NCBI GenBank assembly: GCA_964628285.1
Contig: CAZVNP010000050.1
Span: 1 to 23,431 of the forward strand
Length of the DNA: 23,431 nucleotides
Direction: 5' to 3'
Origin: JAPLDP01 sp964628285
Lineage (GTDB): Bacteria; Bacteroidota; Bacteroidia; Bacteroidales; JAGONC01
In this document: positions 1 to 6,871 of the stretch, in pieces
Position numbering within the stretch: position 1 is the first letter of the stretch
How the letters are laid out: each line of letters starts with the position of its first letter
Translations under genes and position numbers: made by a program
The notes under the pieces: model-generated
Databases searched by the model: none
Told to the model about the DNA's origin: nothing
What the model saw: the letters and a program-made list of their open reading frames with translations, nothing else

Positions 1-50
1 GACCTCATGCCTGTCAAGCATGCGCTCTAAACCAGCTGAGCTAACGTCCC
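1..50 (-). tRNA. tRNA-Val (anticodon GAC), partial, cut by window edge
   Basis: Read on the minus strand, a tRNA 5' half starts at position 50 with GGGACGT, followed by TA, a D-arm GCTC...GAGC, and an anticodon stem CATGC/GCATG closing a seven-base loop TTGACAG. The loop gives anticodon GAC, which decodes the valine codon GTC. The variable loop, T-arm and acceptor 3' strand lie outside the window, so the acceptor stem cannot be checked. The identity rests on the anticodon. Confidence 0.88.
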
Positions 51-53
51 GTT

Positions 54-75
54 GCCGGATCATTTCAATCCGGGC
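54..75. other. Small hairpin next to tRNA-Val 5' end
   Basis: CCGGAT (55-60) and ATCCGG (68-73) form a 6-bp stem with a seven-base loop. It lies between the tRNA-Val promoter candidate and the mature 5' end, so it would be in the tRNA leader. There is no T-run after it on the minus strand, so it is not a clear terminator. It may be a 5' processing feature or chance. Confidence 0.3.
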
Positions 76-77
76 GT

Positions 78-85
78 CAAAGTTA
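78..85 (-). promoter_or_regulatory. Candidate -7 box for tRNA-Val
   Basis: On the minus strand the bases read TAACTTTG, a full match to the Bacteroidota -7 consensus TAnnTTTG, 27 bases before the 5' end of the tRNA-Val. The expected TTTG at -33 is only a T-run within very A+T-rich DNA, so the upstream half is weak. Confidence 0.45.
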
Positions 86-129
86 AAAATTTTTTAATTT
101 TAAAATTGGCTCATTTTCAAATTAACACA

Positions 130-1032
130 TCATCTGATGATCTTACGCACCACTCTGTCATGACCGCCGGTGACCTCAACCATGTAAAGACCTTTGGGAA
201 GACGGCCCAGGTCCATGTTTTTCCGGCCCGTGGAGAGGTTTTCCTGAGTGCTGACCATCATCTGCCCCGTGAGGCTATAAATCTTCACCGCGACCTGCTT
301 CATAGCGGGATAATTGAAATCAAGGCTGAGCAGACTCAGAGCCTGGTCGTAGAACAGGCTGACATGCTTTGTTTTTAGGGTTTCATTCACGCCTACGCCG
401 AGATCGAGGTCCAGAGCATCGACCAGCAGTACCGAGCCCTCAACCGCTCCGGTGATGGGGGAGGACTGTATCATGATGTTCATCGTATCCGGTGTATCCT
501 GTGAAAGATATATGACCGGGACTTCAAAGAGAGTCCAGTCGGACACCAATGAGGCTTGGACGAAAAGGCCTGCACCGATGGTGTCGGGATGATTGGTGGC
601 GGTGTTGAACTTGGTGAGAATGATGGCAAATGAACATGCATCGCTGCCCTGGGGCGTATATTTGTAGTAACCGGTCATTTTTACCGGGCGTGCCGTGAAA
701 CCGGCGCCTCCCGTGATGGTGAACTGCTGGGTGGCTATATTCACCGAAATGGTCCCCAGGGTGATTAACCCTGGCACATTCATTATAGCTACATATTTGG
801 TTTCTAAGCGGGTAGCATACTGTCCATCGTAAACTCCGATCGAATCTTTGGTGACCGTGTAAAGACTAACAATCCCGGTAAATTCATTCGGCGTATCCCA
901 GAAGTTGGGATTTTCGTATGCGCCATAATTTGTCCATTCCTCAAAGCCCTTGTTGGGAATGGAGTCCTGAGCTGCCAAGCGCATGGAGATGAGAATGCCT
1001 AACAGAAACGTAAAAATGTAATACTTTTTCAT
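130..1032 (-). CDS. Secreted protein with type IX secretion C-terminal sorting domain
   Basis: This 300-residue protein has a Sec signal peptide: MKK, a hydrophobic core at about residues 5-19, and a likely cut after Ala21 in LAAQ. The mature start NKGFEEWTNYG...PNFWDTPN resembles the carbohydrate-binding-like modules of secreted Bacteroidota proteins (PCMD-type). The middle is beta-rich and has no catalytic motif I recognise. The last 70 residues or so (about 230-300) are a typical Por secretion tail: the VKIYSLTGQ strand, the LPKGLYMVEV motif and a basic end VVRKIIR. Family knowledge says such tails direct export across the outer membrane by T9SS and are then removed. The precise role is unknown; binding of a polymer is plausible. 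It is divergent from the peptidase gene. A weak -7 box, TATCTTTA, lies at 1086-1093 on its strand. Confidence 0.85.
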   Translation of the reverse strand: MKKYYIFTFLLGILISMRLAAQDSIPNKGFEEWTNYGAYENPNFWDTPNEFTGIVSLYTVTKDSIGVYDGQYATRLETKYVAIMNVPGLITLGTISVNIATQQFTITGGAGFTARPVKMTGYYKYTPQGSDACSFAIILTKFNTATNHPDTIGAGLFVQASLVSDWTLFEVPVIYLSQDTPDTMNIMIQSSPITGAVEGSVLLVDALDLDLGVGVNETLKTKHVSLFYDQALSLLSLDFNYPAMKQVAVKIYSLTGQMMVSTQENLSTGRKNMDLGRLPKGLYMVEVTGGHDRVVRKIIR

Positions 1033-1065
1033 GGATTTGATTTTAAGTGTGACTTCCTATTTGTT

Positions 1066-1073
1066 TACTTTTG
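1066..1073 (+). promoter_or_regulatory. Candidate -7 box for the DPP IV-like gene
   Basis: TACTTTTG fits the Bacteroidota -7 consensus TAnnTTTG exactly. It lies in the divergent gap 76 bases before the peptidase start. At the right distance upstream (21 bases) there is only TTTT at 1041-1044, so the -33 part is weak. Confidence 0.45.
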
Positions 1074-1148
1074 AAAAAAGAAGTGTAAAGATAAGGAAAA
1101 ATCATTTTCAGTCTTTTAAATCAGAGGTTAAATTTAATCAATACAGCA

Positions 1149-3356
1149 ATGAGAAAGCTAACGCTTGGGCGGATGTTGTTAATTGTCATTCTGTTTTGTC
1201 CCCTGGTGCCGGTTGCGCAAAATGGGACTCAGAAGATATCACTTGACGATGTCATTAAGAATTACACCTTTTTTCCTCAGACGGTGTATGGGATAAAATC
1301 GATGAGTGACGGTCTTCACTATACCCGGTCACGTGACGGACGGACAATCATTAAATACGATTATGCGACAGGTAAAACTGCCGACACGTTGCTCAACCTG
1401 TCATGGTTTGGTGAGCAACCGATGAGTTCATTCGACGATTACACCTTCAGCCGGGATGAATCGAAGATACTGCTCATCACAGCGCGGGAACAGCTGTACC
1501 GTCATTCCTTCAAGGCCGATTATTACATCTATACGTTTAAAACTAAGGAACTGCGACCCTTGTCGGTGAAAGGCAAGCAGCAACTCGCCACCTTTTCGCC
1601 TGATGCCTCCATGGTGGCTTTCATGAGAGACAATGACCTTTTTATCGTCAATCTTGAGACGGGTGAGGAGAAGCAGATCACCCACGACGGCCGGCAGGAC
1701 GAGATCGTCAACGGCGCCCCTGACTGGGTCTATGAGGAGGAATTCAGCCTGGTACGGGCCTATGACTGGTCCTCCGATGGCAAACGTCTGGCCTACATAC
1801 GTTTCGACGAGAGGAACATACCCGTGTACAGCATGATCATGTACGAGGGCATGTACCCTGAGCTGAAAGAGTACGCTCTTTATCCCGGTGTCAGGAGCTT
1901 CCGTTACCCTAAGGCAGGCGAACCCAATTCAATCGTGACGGTGCATGTCTACGACCTGTCAACAGGTATCACTTATAACATGGATATTGGCGACGAGACC
2001 GATCAGTACATCCCGAGGATCAAATGGACTAACCGTCCCGGCACGCTCTGCATTTACCGCATGAACCGCCTTCAGAACAAGCTCGAGCTCCTGGCTGCAG
2101 ATGCCGTCAGCGGCCGGTCCACGGTCTTCTTTACCGAAGAAAATAAATATTACATCCCTGAAATACATTTTGATGACCTGACATTTCTCAGGGACGACGA
2201 CCATTTCATCTGGGTGAGCGAGCGCGACGGCTGGTACGGCCTGTACCTTTGCAGCATGACCGGTCCTGATGTGTTCCGGGTGACCGCCGGCGACTATGAT
2301 GTCAAGCAGTTTTACGGAATCAATGAGGATAAAGGACTCCTTTTCTTCCAGGCGTCGGCGGTGACACCCGTCAAAAGCGAGGTTTATTCCATCATGACCG
2401 ACGGCAGCCACATGACCCGTTTAACACCCGGCGACGGCAGTAACACAGCCTCGTTCAGCAAACGCTTTCAATATTTCATCAATGATTTTTCCGATTACAC
2501 CACCCCCGATGTGGTCACCGTCTGTACGTCCAAAGGGAAAGAGGTGAGAACCCTTGAAGATAACCAGGCGTTGCTTGATAAACTGAAGGACTATGCCTAT
2601 ACTACCCCGCAGCTTTTTACTTTTAAGACCGCTGATAGCATTGAGCTCAACGGCAGCATGCTTAAGCCGCCTGACTTTGATCCGTCACACAGGTACCCCG
2701 TGCTGATATCGGTTTATGGGGGACCCGATTCGCAGACGGTCATCGACGGATGGAACTTCGGCTGGGACAATTACCTGGCACAGGAGGGATACATCGTCGT
2801 CAGCGTCGATGGCCGCGGCACCGGCGGCCGGGGCGAGGCATTCCGCAAGCTCACCTATCTCCACATGGGGAAATATGAGACCATCGACCTGACGGAAGCG
2901 GCCCGCTACCTCGGATCACTGCCCTATGTCGATGCAGGCCGCATTGGCGTGTGGGGGTGGAGCTTTGGGGGGTATATGACCTTGATGTGCCTGACCAAGG
3001 GCGACGGCCTGTTCAAGGCCGGCGTGGCTGTGGCTCCCGTCTCCAACTGGCGTTATTATGATAACATCTATACCGAACGCTACATGCGCACACCACAGGA
3101 AAATCCCCAGGGCTATGACGAAAATGCACCCATTAATTTTGTGGACACATTCAAGGGAAAATTACTCATCATCCATGGGACTGCCGATGACAACGTGCAC
3201 ACACAGAACACGTTCGAGTTCACGGAGCACTTAGTGCAGGCCGACAAGGATTTCGAGATGCTGCTTTACACCAACCGCATCCACGGCATATACGGAGGAA
3301 ATACACGGACCCATCTGTTCCGGAACATCACCGAATTTATCCTGAACAACCTTTGA
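1149..3356 (+). CDS. Prolyl dipeptidyl/tripeptidyl peptidase, S9B (DPP IV) family
   Basis: This 735-residue exported serine peptidase would remove short Pro-containing peptides from the N-termini of oligopeptides. The signal peptide covers about residues 1-23. Residues about 60-470 form the DPP IV N-terminal beta-propeller, with the substrate-amine-binding acidic motif at Glu196-198 (DWVYEEEF). The C-terminal alpha/beta hydrolase carries the triad: Ser605 in GWSFGG, Asp680 in HGTADDNVH and His712 in NRIHGIYGG. All three sit where DPP IV has them, and the length is normal for the family. Start 1149 places the signal peptide at the N-terminus and has no SD, as usual in this phylum. In Bacteroidota such enzymes work in the periplasm or at the outer surface in peptide use. 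Whether it releases di- or tripeptides cannot be told from sequence alone. Confidence 0.93.
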   Translation: MRKLTLGRMLLIVILFCPLVPVAQNGTQKISLDDVIKNYTFFPQTVYGIKSMSDGLHYTRSRDGRTIIKYDYATGKTADTLLNLSWFGEQPMSSFDDYTFSRDESKILLITAREQLYRHSFKADYYIYTFKTKELRPLSVKGKQQLATFSPDASMVAFMRDNDLFIVNLETGEEKQITHDGRQDEIVNGAPDWVYEEEFSLVRAYDWSSDGKRLAYIRFDERNIPVYSMIMYEGMYPELKEYALYPGVRSFRYPKAGEPNSIVTVHVYDLSTGITYNMDIGDETDQYIPRIKWTNRPGTLCIYRMNRLQNKLELLAADAVSGRSTVFFTEENKYYIPEIHFDDLTFLRDDDHFIWVSERDGWYGLYLCSMTGPDVFRVTAGDYDVKQFYGINEDKGLLFFQASAVTPVKSEVYSIMTDGSHMTRLTPGDGSNTASFSKRFQYFINDFSDYTTPDVVTVCTSKGKEVRTLEDNQALLDKLKDYAYTTPQLFTFKTADSIELNGSMLKPPDFDPSHRYPVLISVYGGPDSQTVIDGWNFGWDNYLAQEGYIVVSVDGRGTGGRGEAFRKLTYLHMGKYETIDLTEAARYLGSLPYVDAGRIGVWGWSFGGYMTLMCLTKGDGLFKAGVAVAPVSNWRYYDNIYTERYMRTPQENPQGYDENAPINFVDTFKGKLLIIHGTADDNVHTQNTFEFTEHLVQADKDFEMLLYTNRIHGIYGGNTRTHLFRNITEFILNNL

Positions 3357-3392
3357 TATCATTAGCAGGTTACAGAACATTTGGTGAAAAAT

Positions 3393-3423
3393 TTTGTTGG
3401 TAATTGCGAAATGTATACCTTTG
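3393..3423 (+). promoter_or_regulatory. Strong Bacteroidota promoter for rpsU
   Basis: TTTG (3393-3396), 19 bases, then TACCTTTG (3416-3423): a perfect match to the Bacteroidota sigma-ABfr consensus TTTG-N19/20-TAnnTTTG. Transcription should begin near 3430, giving a leader of about 50 bases that contains the rpsU SD. Confidence 0.85.
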
Positions 3424-3465
3424 CACCCCTGTTTTGGCATAGATAACTCATTATCATTTATTAAA

Positions 3466-3473
3466 AAGGAGAG
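3466..3473 (+). promoter_or_regulatory. Strong Shine-Dalgarno sequence of rpsU
   Basis: AAGGAGAG lies 9 bases before the ATG at 3483 (11 from AAGGAG) and pairs with the CCUCC core of the 16S rRNA tail. Most genes of this window have no such motif. In Bacteroidota ribosomes the anti-SD is held in a pocket involving bS21, bS18 and bS6, and rpsU is the known exception with an SD, which allows autoregulation by bS21. Confidence 0.8.
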
Positions 3474-3482
3474 ATATTTACT

Positions 3483-3674
3483 ATGATCATAGTACCGGTT
3501 AAAGAAGGTGAAAGCATCGACAGGGCTCTGAAGAAGCTGAAAAGGAAGTTTGAGAAAACGGGCGTAGTCAAAGAGCTCAGGGAGAGGCAGAAGTTTACCA
3601 AACCTTCGGTGAAAAAAAGAGAAGAACGTTTAAGAGCCATCTTTATCCAGAAACTGCAACATTCCAAGGAATAA
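3483..3674 (+). CDS. rpsU: Small ribosomal subunit protein bS21
   Basis: This 63-residue basic protein starts MIIVPVKEGESIDRALKKLKRKFEKTG, the standard bS21 N-terminus, and continues with the Arg/Lys-rich helix (KRE..FTKPSVKKREERLRA). It sits on the 30S platform next to the 16S 3' end. In Bacteroidota it helps hide the anti-SD, so its amount affects which mRNAs are translated. It is first in an rpsU-xerC-hpf group with its own promoter (3393-3423) and a strong SD, which fits negative feedback: ribosomes lacking bS21 expose the anti-SD and favour rpsU mRNA. An inverted repeat follows the gene (3690-3767). Length and sequence are normal for the family. Confidence 0.96.
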   Translation: MIIVPVKEGESIDRALKKLKRKFEKTGVVKELRERQKFTKPSVKKREERLRAIFIQKLQHSKE

Positions 3675-3689
3675 AATTTCTGATTTTTT

Positions 3690-3767
3690 AGGGGAAGAAA
3701 TCCCTTTTCTTTAAAATTTTGTATTAATTTTAACGTTAGGTTTTAAAGTAAGAGGATTTCTTCCTTT
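3690..3767 (+). repeat. Inverted repeat between rpsU and xerC, possible attenuator
   Basis: GGAAGAAATCC (3693-3703) and its exact reverse complement GGATTTCTTCC (3754-3764) can pair. The stem extends to about 14 bp with A-T and G-U pairs at the outer end. The loop is about 50 A+T-rich bases, and the downstream arm runs into TTTTTATTTTT. The first arm also contains a small local hairpin (GGGG/TCCC) followed by TTTTCTTT. Either form could stop part of the transcription after rpsU, so that ribosomal protein is made in excess of XerC. This is inferred from pairing only. Confidence 0.5.
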
Positions 3768-3780
3768 TTATTTTTGCTGA

Positions 3781-4668
3781 ATGATGCAGGAGAAGTTTAT
3801 AGGGTACATCCAGTTTGAGAAGCGATATTCACCCCATACCATCACAGCCTACCGCACCGATCTGAATCAATTCCGGGAGTATCTGACCGAGCATTATGAC
3901 GTCGAAGACCTTTCGCAGGCCGATCATCAGATGATCCGTTCGTGGCTGGTCGACCTGATGGATAAACATGTCACCGCCAGGGCTGTCAACCGTAAGCTCA
4001 GCACGTTGCGGTGCTATTACAGATTCCTGCGCAGGGAAGGCATCATCACCCAAAACCCGATGAACCGTGTGGTACCACCCAAAGAGCCCAAGAAGCTGCC
4101 GGTTTTCATTAACGGGGAGAAGATGGCTCTTTTTTTCGATTCCGCCGCTTTCGGGGAGGGTTTTACCGGCGTGCGCGACCATCTGATCCTGGAGATGTTT
4201 TACCAGACCGGCATGCGCCTGTCGGAACTCATCAACCTGAGAGACCGTGATGTTGACATCTATAATCTGACCATCAGGGTGCTCGGCAAGCGAAACAAGG
4301 AAAGACTGATACCTATCACCATAACTTTCAGAGACCTGATCACCGCCTACCGGAAAGAACGTGACCGTGATGTGGTCAGCACGAACAAAGAGGGTTATCT
4401 TTTTGTTACAGATAAAGGAACTGCCACTTATCCAAAGCTGATCTATCGTGTTGTAACCAAATATTTAAGTGCAGTGACAACAACCGATAAAAAAAGCCCT
4501 CATGTCTTGCGGCACACTTTCGCCACCATGCTGCTGGATAATGGTGCCGACCTGAATGCGGTGAAAGAGCTCCTGGGTCATGCCAATCTGTCGGCGACAC
4601 AGGTTTATACCCATAACACCATTGAGAAACTCAAGCGAATATATCAACAAGCCCATCCCAGGGCATAA
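3781..4668 (+). CDS. xerC: Site-specific tyrosine recombinase XerC/XerD
   Basis: This 295-residue recombinase resolves chromosome dimers at dif. The N-terminal SAM-like DNA-binding domain (about 1-85) has the typical YSPHTITAYRTDL and RAVNRKLSTLRCYYRFL segments. The catalytic domain has all active residues: Arg146 (TGMRLSEL), Lys170 (LGKRNKERLIP), His241 and Arg244 (HVLRH), His267 (LGHANL) and nucleophile Tyr276 (TQVYTH). There are two adjacent ATG codons; 3781 is the first. No SD is visible, unlike the genes on either side. XerC and XerD are not safely separated by eye. Position between rpsU and hpf is, as I recall, usual in Bacteroidota. It is an ordinary Xer protein, not an integron integrase: no extra insert is seen near the second catalytic motif. 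Confidence 0.9.
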   Translation: MMQEKFIGYIQFEKRYSPHTITAYRTDLNQFREYLTEHYDVEDLSQADHQMIRSWLVDLMDKHVTARAVNRKLSTLRCYYRFLRREGIITQNPMNRVVPPKEPKKLPVFINGEKMALFFDSAAFGEGFTGVRDHLILEMFYQTGMRLSELINLRDRDVDIYNLTIRVLGKRNKERLIPITITFRDLITAYRKERDRDVVSTNKEGYLFVTDKGTATYPKLIYRVVTKYLSAVTTTDKKSPHVLRHTFATMLLDNGADLNAVKELLGHANLSATQVYTHNTIEKLKRIYQQAHPRA

Positions 4669-4672
4669 AAAA

Positions 4673-4680
4673 AAGGAGGT
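4673..4680 (+). promoter_or_regulatory. Full-length Shine-Dalgarno sequence of hpf
   Basis: AAGGAGGT is the full SD complement of the 16S tail and sits five bases before the ATG at 4686, in the 17-base xerC-hpf gap. This is the strongest SD in the window, in an organism whose other genes mostly lack one. Confidence 0.85.
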
Positions 4681-4685
4681 TAAGT

Positions 4686-4982
4686 ATGAACGTTAATATC
4701 ACATCGGTAAGGTTCAAGGCTGATCGTAAGCTGAAGCAGTTCATCAATGAGAAAGTAACCAAATTGTCACATTATTACGACGGTCTTCTGGGAAGCGAGG
4801 TGAAACTGAAAGTGGCAAATACCGATACACCTGAAAACAAGATCGCTGAGATACGTCTTTTTGTCAGAGGTAATGATCTGTTTGCCAAGAAACAATGCAA
4901 GACGTTTGAAGAGGCAACCGATATCGCCGTAGAAGCATTGGCCCGTCAGCTGATAAAATATAAGGACAAACTGAGGAGCTGA
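4686..4982 (+). CDS. hpf: Ribosome hibernation-promoting factor (short HPF/RaiA family)
   Basis: This 98-residue protein of the S30Ae family starts MNVNITSVRFKADRKLKQFINEKVTKL and has the beta-alpha-beta-beta-beta-alpha pattern of HPF/RaiA with a basic last helix (ALARQLIKYKDKLRS). Its length matches the short form, without the C-terminal dimerisation domain of long HPF. Short HPF binds the decoding region of the 30S subunit and helps inactivate ribosomes in stationary phase. The gene directly follows xerC, and its full SD suggests its translation depends on whether the anti-SD is available, and so perhaps on bS21. A terminator-like hairpin follows at 5050-5083. Confidence 0.9.
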   Translation: MNVNITSVRFKADRKLKQFINEKVTKLSHYYDGLLGSEVKLKVANTDTPENKIAEIRLFVRGNDLFAKKQCKTFEEATDIAVEALARQLIKYKDKLRS

Positions 4983-5019
4983 TCAGGGTTAAATAATTTT
5001 ACAAAAAAAATTAAATTTC

Positions 5020-5050
5020 TTTGTTATTATTGTGATAGTTCATAAATTTG
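5020..5050 (+). promoter_or_regulatory. Strong promoter for the tRNA-tuf operon
   Basis: TTTG (5020-5023), 19 bases, then TAAATTTG (5043-5050), a perfect Bacteroidota consensus. Start of transcription is expected near 5057, about 50 bases before tRNA-Thr(TGT). It overlaps the hairpin that appears to end the rpsU-xerC-hpf transcript. Confidence 0.85.
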
Positions 5051-5083
5051 CAGTCCTTTTCCCAGGGCTGCATTTTTTATTTG
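5050..5083 (+). terminator. Rho-independent-type terminator after hpf
   Basis: GCAGTCC (5050-5056) pairs with GGGCTGC (5065-5071) over 7 bp with one G-U, loop of eight bases, followed by ATTTTTTATTT. It is placed to end transcripts from rpsU-xerC-hpf. The last base of the tRNA promoter -7 box is the first base of the stem, and the expected tRNA start falls in the loop, so the tRNA transcript would carry only the second arm. Confidence 0.65.
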
Positions 5084-5105
5084 GTAATGAAGGCTTTGAC
5101 GCGAT

Positions 5106-5179
5106 GCCGATGTAGCTCAGCTGGTCAGAGCAGCTGATTTGTAATCAGCTGGTCGGCGGTTCGAATCCGTCCATCGGCT
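5106..5179 (+). tRNA. tRNA-Thr (anticodon TGT)
   Basis: The acceptor GCCGATG (5106-5112) pairs with CATCGGC (5172-5178), with discriminator T at 5179. The anticodon stem GCTGA/TCAGC closes loop TTTGTAA, giving TGT, which reads ACA. The T-arm has GGTTCGAATCC. CCA is not encoded. It is first in the Thr-Tyr-Gly-Thr-tuf cluster, the place thrU holds in E. coli. Confidence 0.96.
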
Positions 5180-5208
5180 CTGTTCTTTTAATGGATGAAG
5201 GAATGGAA

Positions 5209-5290
5209 GGGGAGATTCCAGAGTGGCCAAATGGGGCAGACTGTAAATCTGTTGGCGATGCCTTCGGAGGTTCGAATCCTCCTCTCCCCA
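5209..5290 (+). tRNA. tRNA-Tyr (anticodon GTA)
   Basis: A class II tRNA of 82 bases with a long variable arm. The acceptor GGGGAGA (5209-5215) pairs with TCTCCCC (5283-5289), discriminator A at 5290. The anticodon loop CTGTAAA gives GTA. The T-arm GAGGTTCGAATCCTC is complete. CCA is not encoded. Its position corresponds to tyrU in the E. coli tufB operon. Confidence 0.96.
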
Positions 5291-5295
5291 CGAAA

Positions 5296-5370
5296 TGGGT
5301 GTGAGTGTGGGTGTGGGTGTGAGTGTGAGGGGGTGAGGAAAGTGGGAGAAGGGAGAAAGGGAGAAAGGGG
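5296..5370 (+). repeat. G-rich low-complexity spacer with G-quadruplex motif
   Basis: The tRNA-Tyr to tRNA-Gly spacer of 118 bases is much longer than the 8-base gap between the next two tRNAs (Gly and Thr). Its first half is a GTGTGGGTGTGAG-type repeat and its second half a purine tract. Four G-runs at 5344-5346, 5351-5353, 5359-5361 and 5367-5370, with loops of 4, 5 and 5 bases, meet the usual G-quadruplex rule on the transcribed (RNA-like) strand. No gene is seen. Function is unknown; folding of the precursor RNA or replication slippage are both possible. Confidence 0.7.
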
Positions 5371-5408
5371 AGATTTTAGATTTGGACACGAGAATCCGGA
5401 CTCATGAT

Positions 5409-5481
5409 GCGGAAATAGCTCATTTGGTAGAGCGACAGCCTTCCAAGCTGTAGGTGGCGGGTTCGAGCCCCGTTTTCCGCT
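5409..5481 (+). tRNA. tRNA-Gly (anticodon TCC)
   Basis: The acceptor GCGGAAA (5409-5415) pairs with TTTCCGC (5474-5480), discriminator T at 5481. The anticodon stem ACAGC/GCTGT closes loop CTTCCAA, giving TCC, which reads GGA. The T-arm is GGGTTCGAGCCC. CCA is not encoded. It occupies the place of glyT in the E. coli tufB operon. Confidence 0.96.
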
Positions 5482-5489
5482 CCCATCAA

Positions 5490-5562
<73 letters not shown>

Positions 5563-5610
5563 CAGATTGTAGCAGTTGATTTATAAACTAATTTTTAAAC
5601 ATTATTTCAA

Positions 5611-6795
5611 ATGGCAAAAGAAAAGTTCGAACGTACCAAGCCGCACGTCAATATTGGAACCATCGGCCATATCGACCATGGCAAGACAACGTTGACGGCT
5701 GCTATCACCCTGAATTTGCAGGATCAAGGATTGGCTGTATACAAATCCTTTGATGAGATCGATAATGCCCCCGAAGAAAAAGCCAGAGGCATTACGATAA
5801 ACACCGCCCATATTGAATATCAGACGGTCAACAGGCATTACGCACATGTCGACTGCCCTGGACATGCCGACTATATAAAAAACATGGTGACGGGAGCAGC
5901 ACAGATGGATGGTGCTATTCTTGTCGTGGCCGCCAACGACGGTCCCATGCCCCAAACACGGGAACACATCCTTCTCGCCCGTCAGGTCGGCGTGCCTAAG
6001 ATCGTCGTATTCATGAATAAAGTCGATATGGTCGATGACGAAGAACTCCTCGAACTGGTCGATATGGAAATCAGAGACCTGCTGGCTTTCTATAAGTTTG
6101 AGCACGACTCACCCATTATCCGCGGCTCGGCTCTGGGCGCTCTGAATAAGGAACCCAAGTGGATACCCAAAATCTTCGAACTGCTCGATGCATGCGATAA
6201 ATGGATCCCCTTGCCCGTGCGCGACAGGGACAAGGACTTCCTGATGCCCGTCGAAGATGTCTTCTCCATCACCGGCCGTGGCACCGTGGCTACCGGCAGG
6301 ATTGAACAGGGCATCATCAAAGTGGGCGACCCCGTCGATATCGTCGGTCTGGGCGCCGAGAAACTGAAGTCGGTCGTCACCGGCGTGGAGATGTTCCGCA
6401 AGATCCTTGACCAGGGCGAAGCCGGCGACAATGCCGGTCTGCTGCTCAGGGGCATCGAGAAAACAGATATTGCCCGCGGTATGGTGGTGGCTAAACCCGG
6501 CTCCATAACCCCGCATAAACATTTTAAAGGCGAGGTCTATGTTCTCAAGAAAGAAGAAGGTGGACGACATACCCCCTTTCATAATAAATACCGGCCGCAA
6601 TTCTACTTCAGAACCACCGATGTCACCGGTGAGATCACCTTGCCACAGGGCGTGGAAATGGTCATGCCCGGCGATAACCTGACCATCGAAGTGCGGCTCA
6701 TCCACGAGATAGCCATGAACAAAAGCTTGCGCTTCGCTATTCGTGAGGGAGGCCGGACGGTGGGCGCCGGCCAGGTCACCGAAATCATCGACTGA
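5611..6795 (+). CDS. tuf: Translation elongation factor EF-Tu
   Basis: This 394-residue GTPase carries aminoacyl-tRNA to the ribosomal A site. The G domain has the P-loop GHIDHGKT (19-26), switch I RGITIN with Thr62, DCPGH (81-85) with catalytic His85, NKVD (136-139) and the SAL motif near 174. Beta-barrel domains 2 and 3 follow, and the ending GRTVGAGQVTEIID is typical. The P-loop has Ile21 where E. coli has Val, a mild change. The length equals the family norm. The start ATG has no SD and is preceded by an A+T-rich stretch, as common in this phylum. The gene is 48 bases after tRNA-Thr(GGT), so the tRNAs and tuf are probably made as one precursor from the promoter at 5020-5050. Confidence 0.98.
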   Translation: MAKEKFERTKPHVNIGTIGHIDHGKTTLTAAITLNLQDQGLAVYKSFDEIDNAPEEKARGITINTAHIEYQTVNRHYAHVDCPGHADYIKNMVTGAAQMDGAILVVAANDGPMPQTREHILLARQVGVPKIVVFMNKVDMVDDEELLELVDMEIRDLLAFYKFEHDSPIIRGSALGALNKEPKWIPKIFELLDACDKWIPLPVRDRDKDFLMPVEDVFSITGRGTVATGRIEQGIIKVGDPVDIVGLGAEKLKSVVTGVEMFRKILDQGEAGDNAGLLLRGIEKTDIARGMVVAKPGSITPHKHFKGEVYVLKKEEGGRHTPFHNKYRPQFYFRTTDVTGEITLPQGVEMVMPGDNLTIEVRLIHEIAMNKSLRFAIREGGRTVGAGQVTEIID

Positions 6796-6871
6796 TCAGG
6801 CTGTGCCTCCTCAACATAGGTATCACCATATGACGGATGCCTTTATCCGGTTAAAATGAAAAAACATCTGT

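Noticed and set aside
1031..1246. A 71-residue plus-strand frame in the divergent gap
   Set aside because: It overlaps the signal peptide region of the peptidase in another frame, has no family resemblance, and lies over the likely promoter.
3781..4668. xerC as the integrase of the right-hand cassette-like array
   Set aside because: It has ordinary Xer features, sits in a conserved rpsU-xerC-hpf setting 16 kb away, and shows no integron-specific insert.
5117..5389. A 90-residue minus-strand frame ending in WTDSNRRPADYKSAALTS
   Set aside because: It is antisense to tRNA-Thr and tRNA-Tyr and to the low-complexity spacer. Translations of this kind are a well-known false product of tRNA genes.
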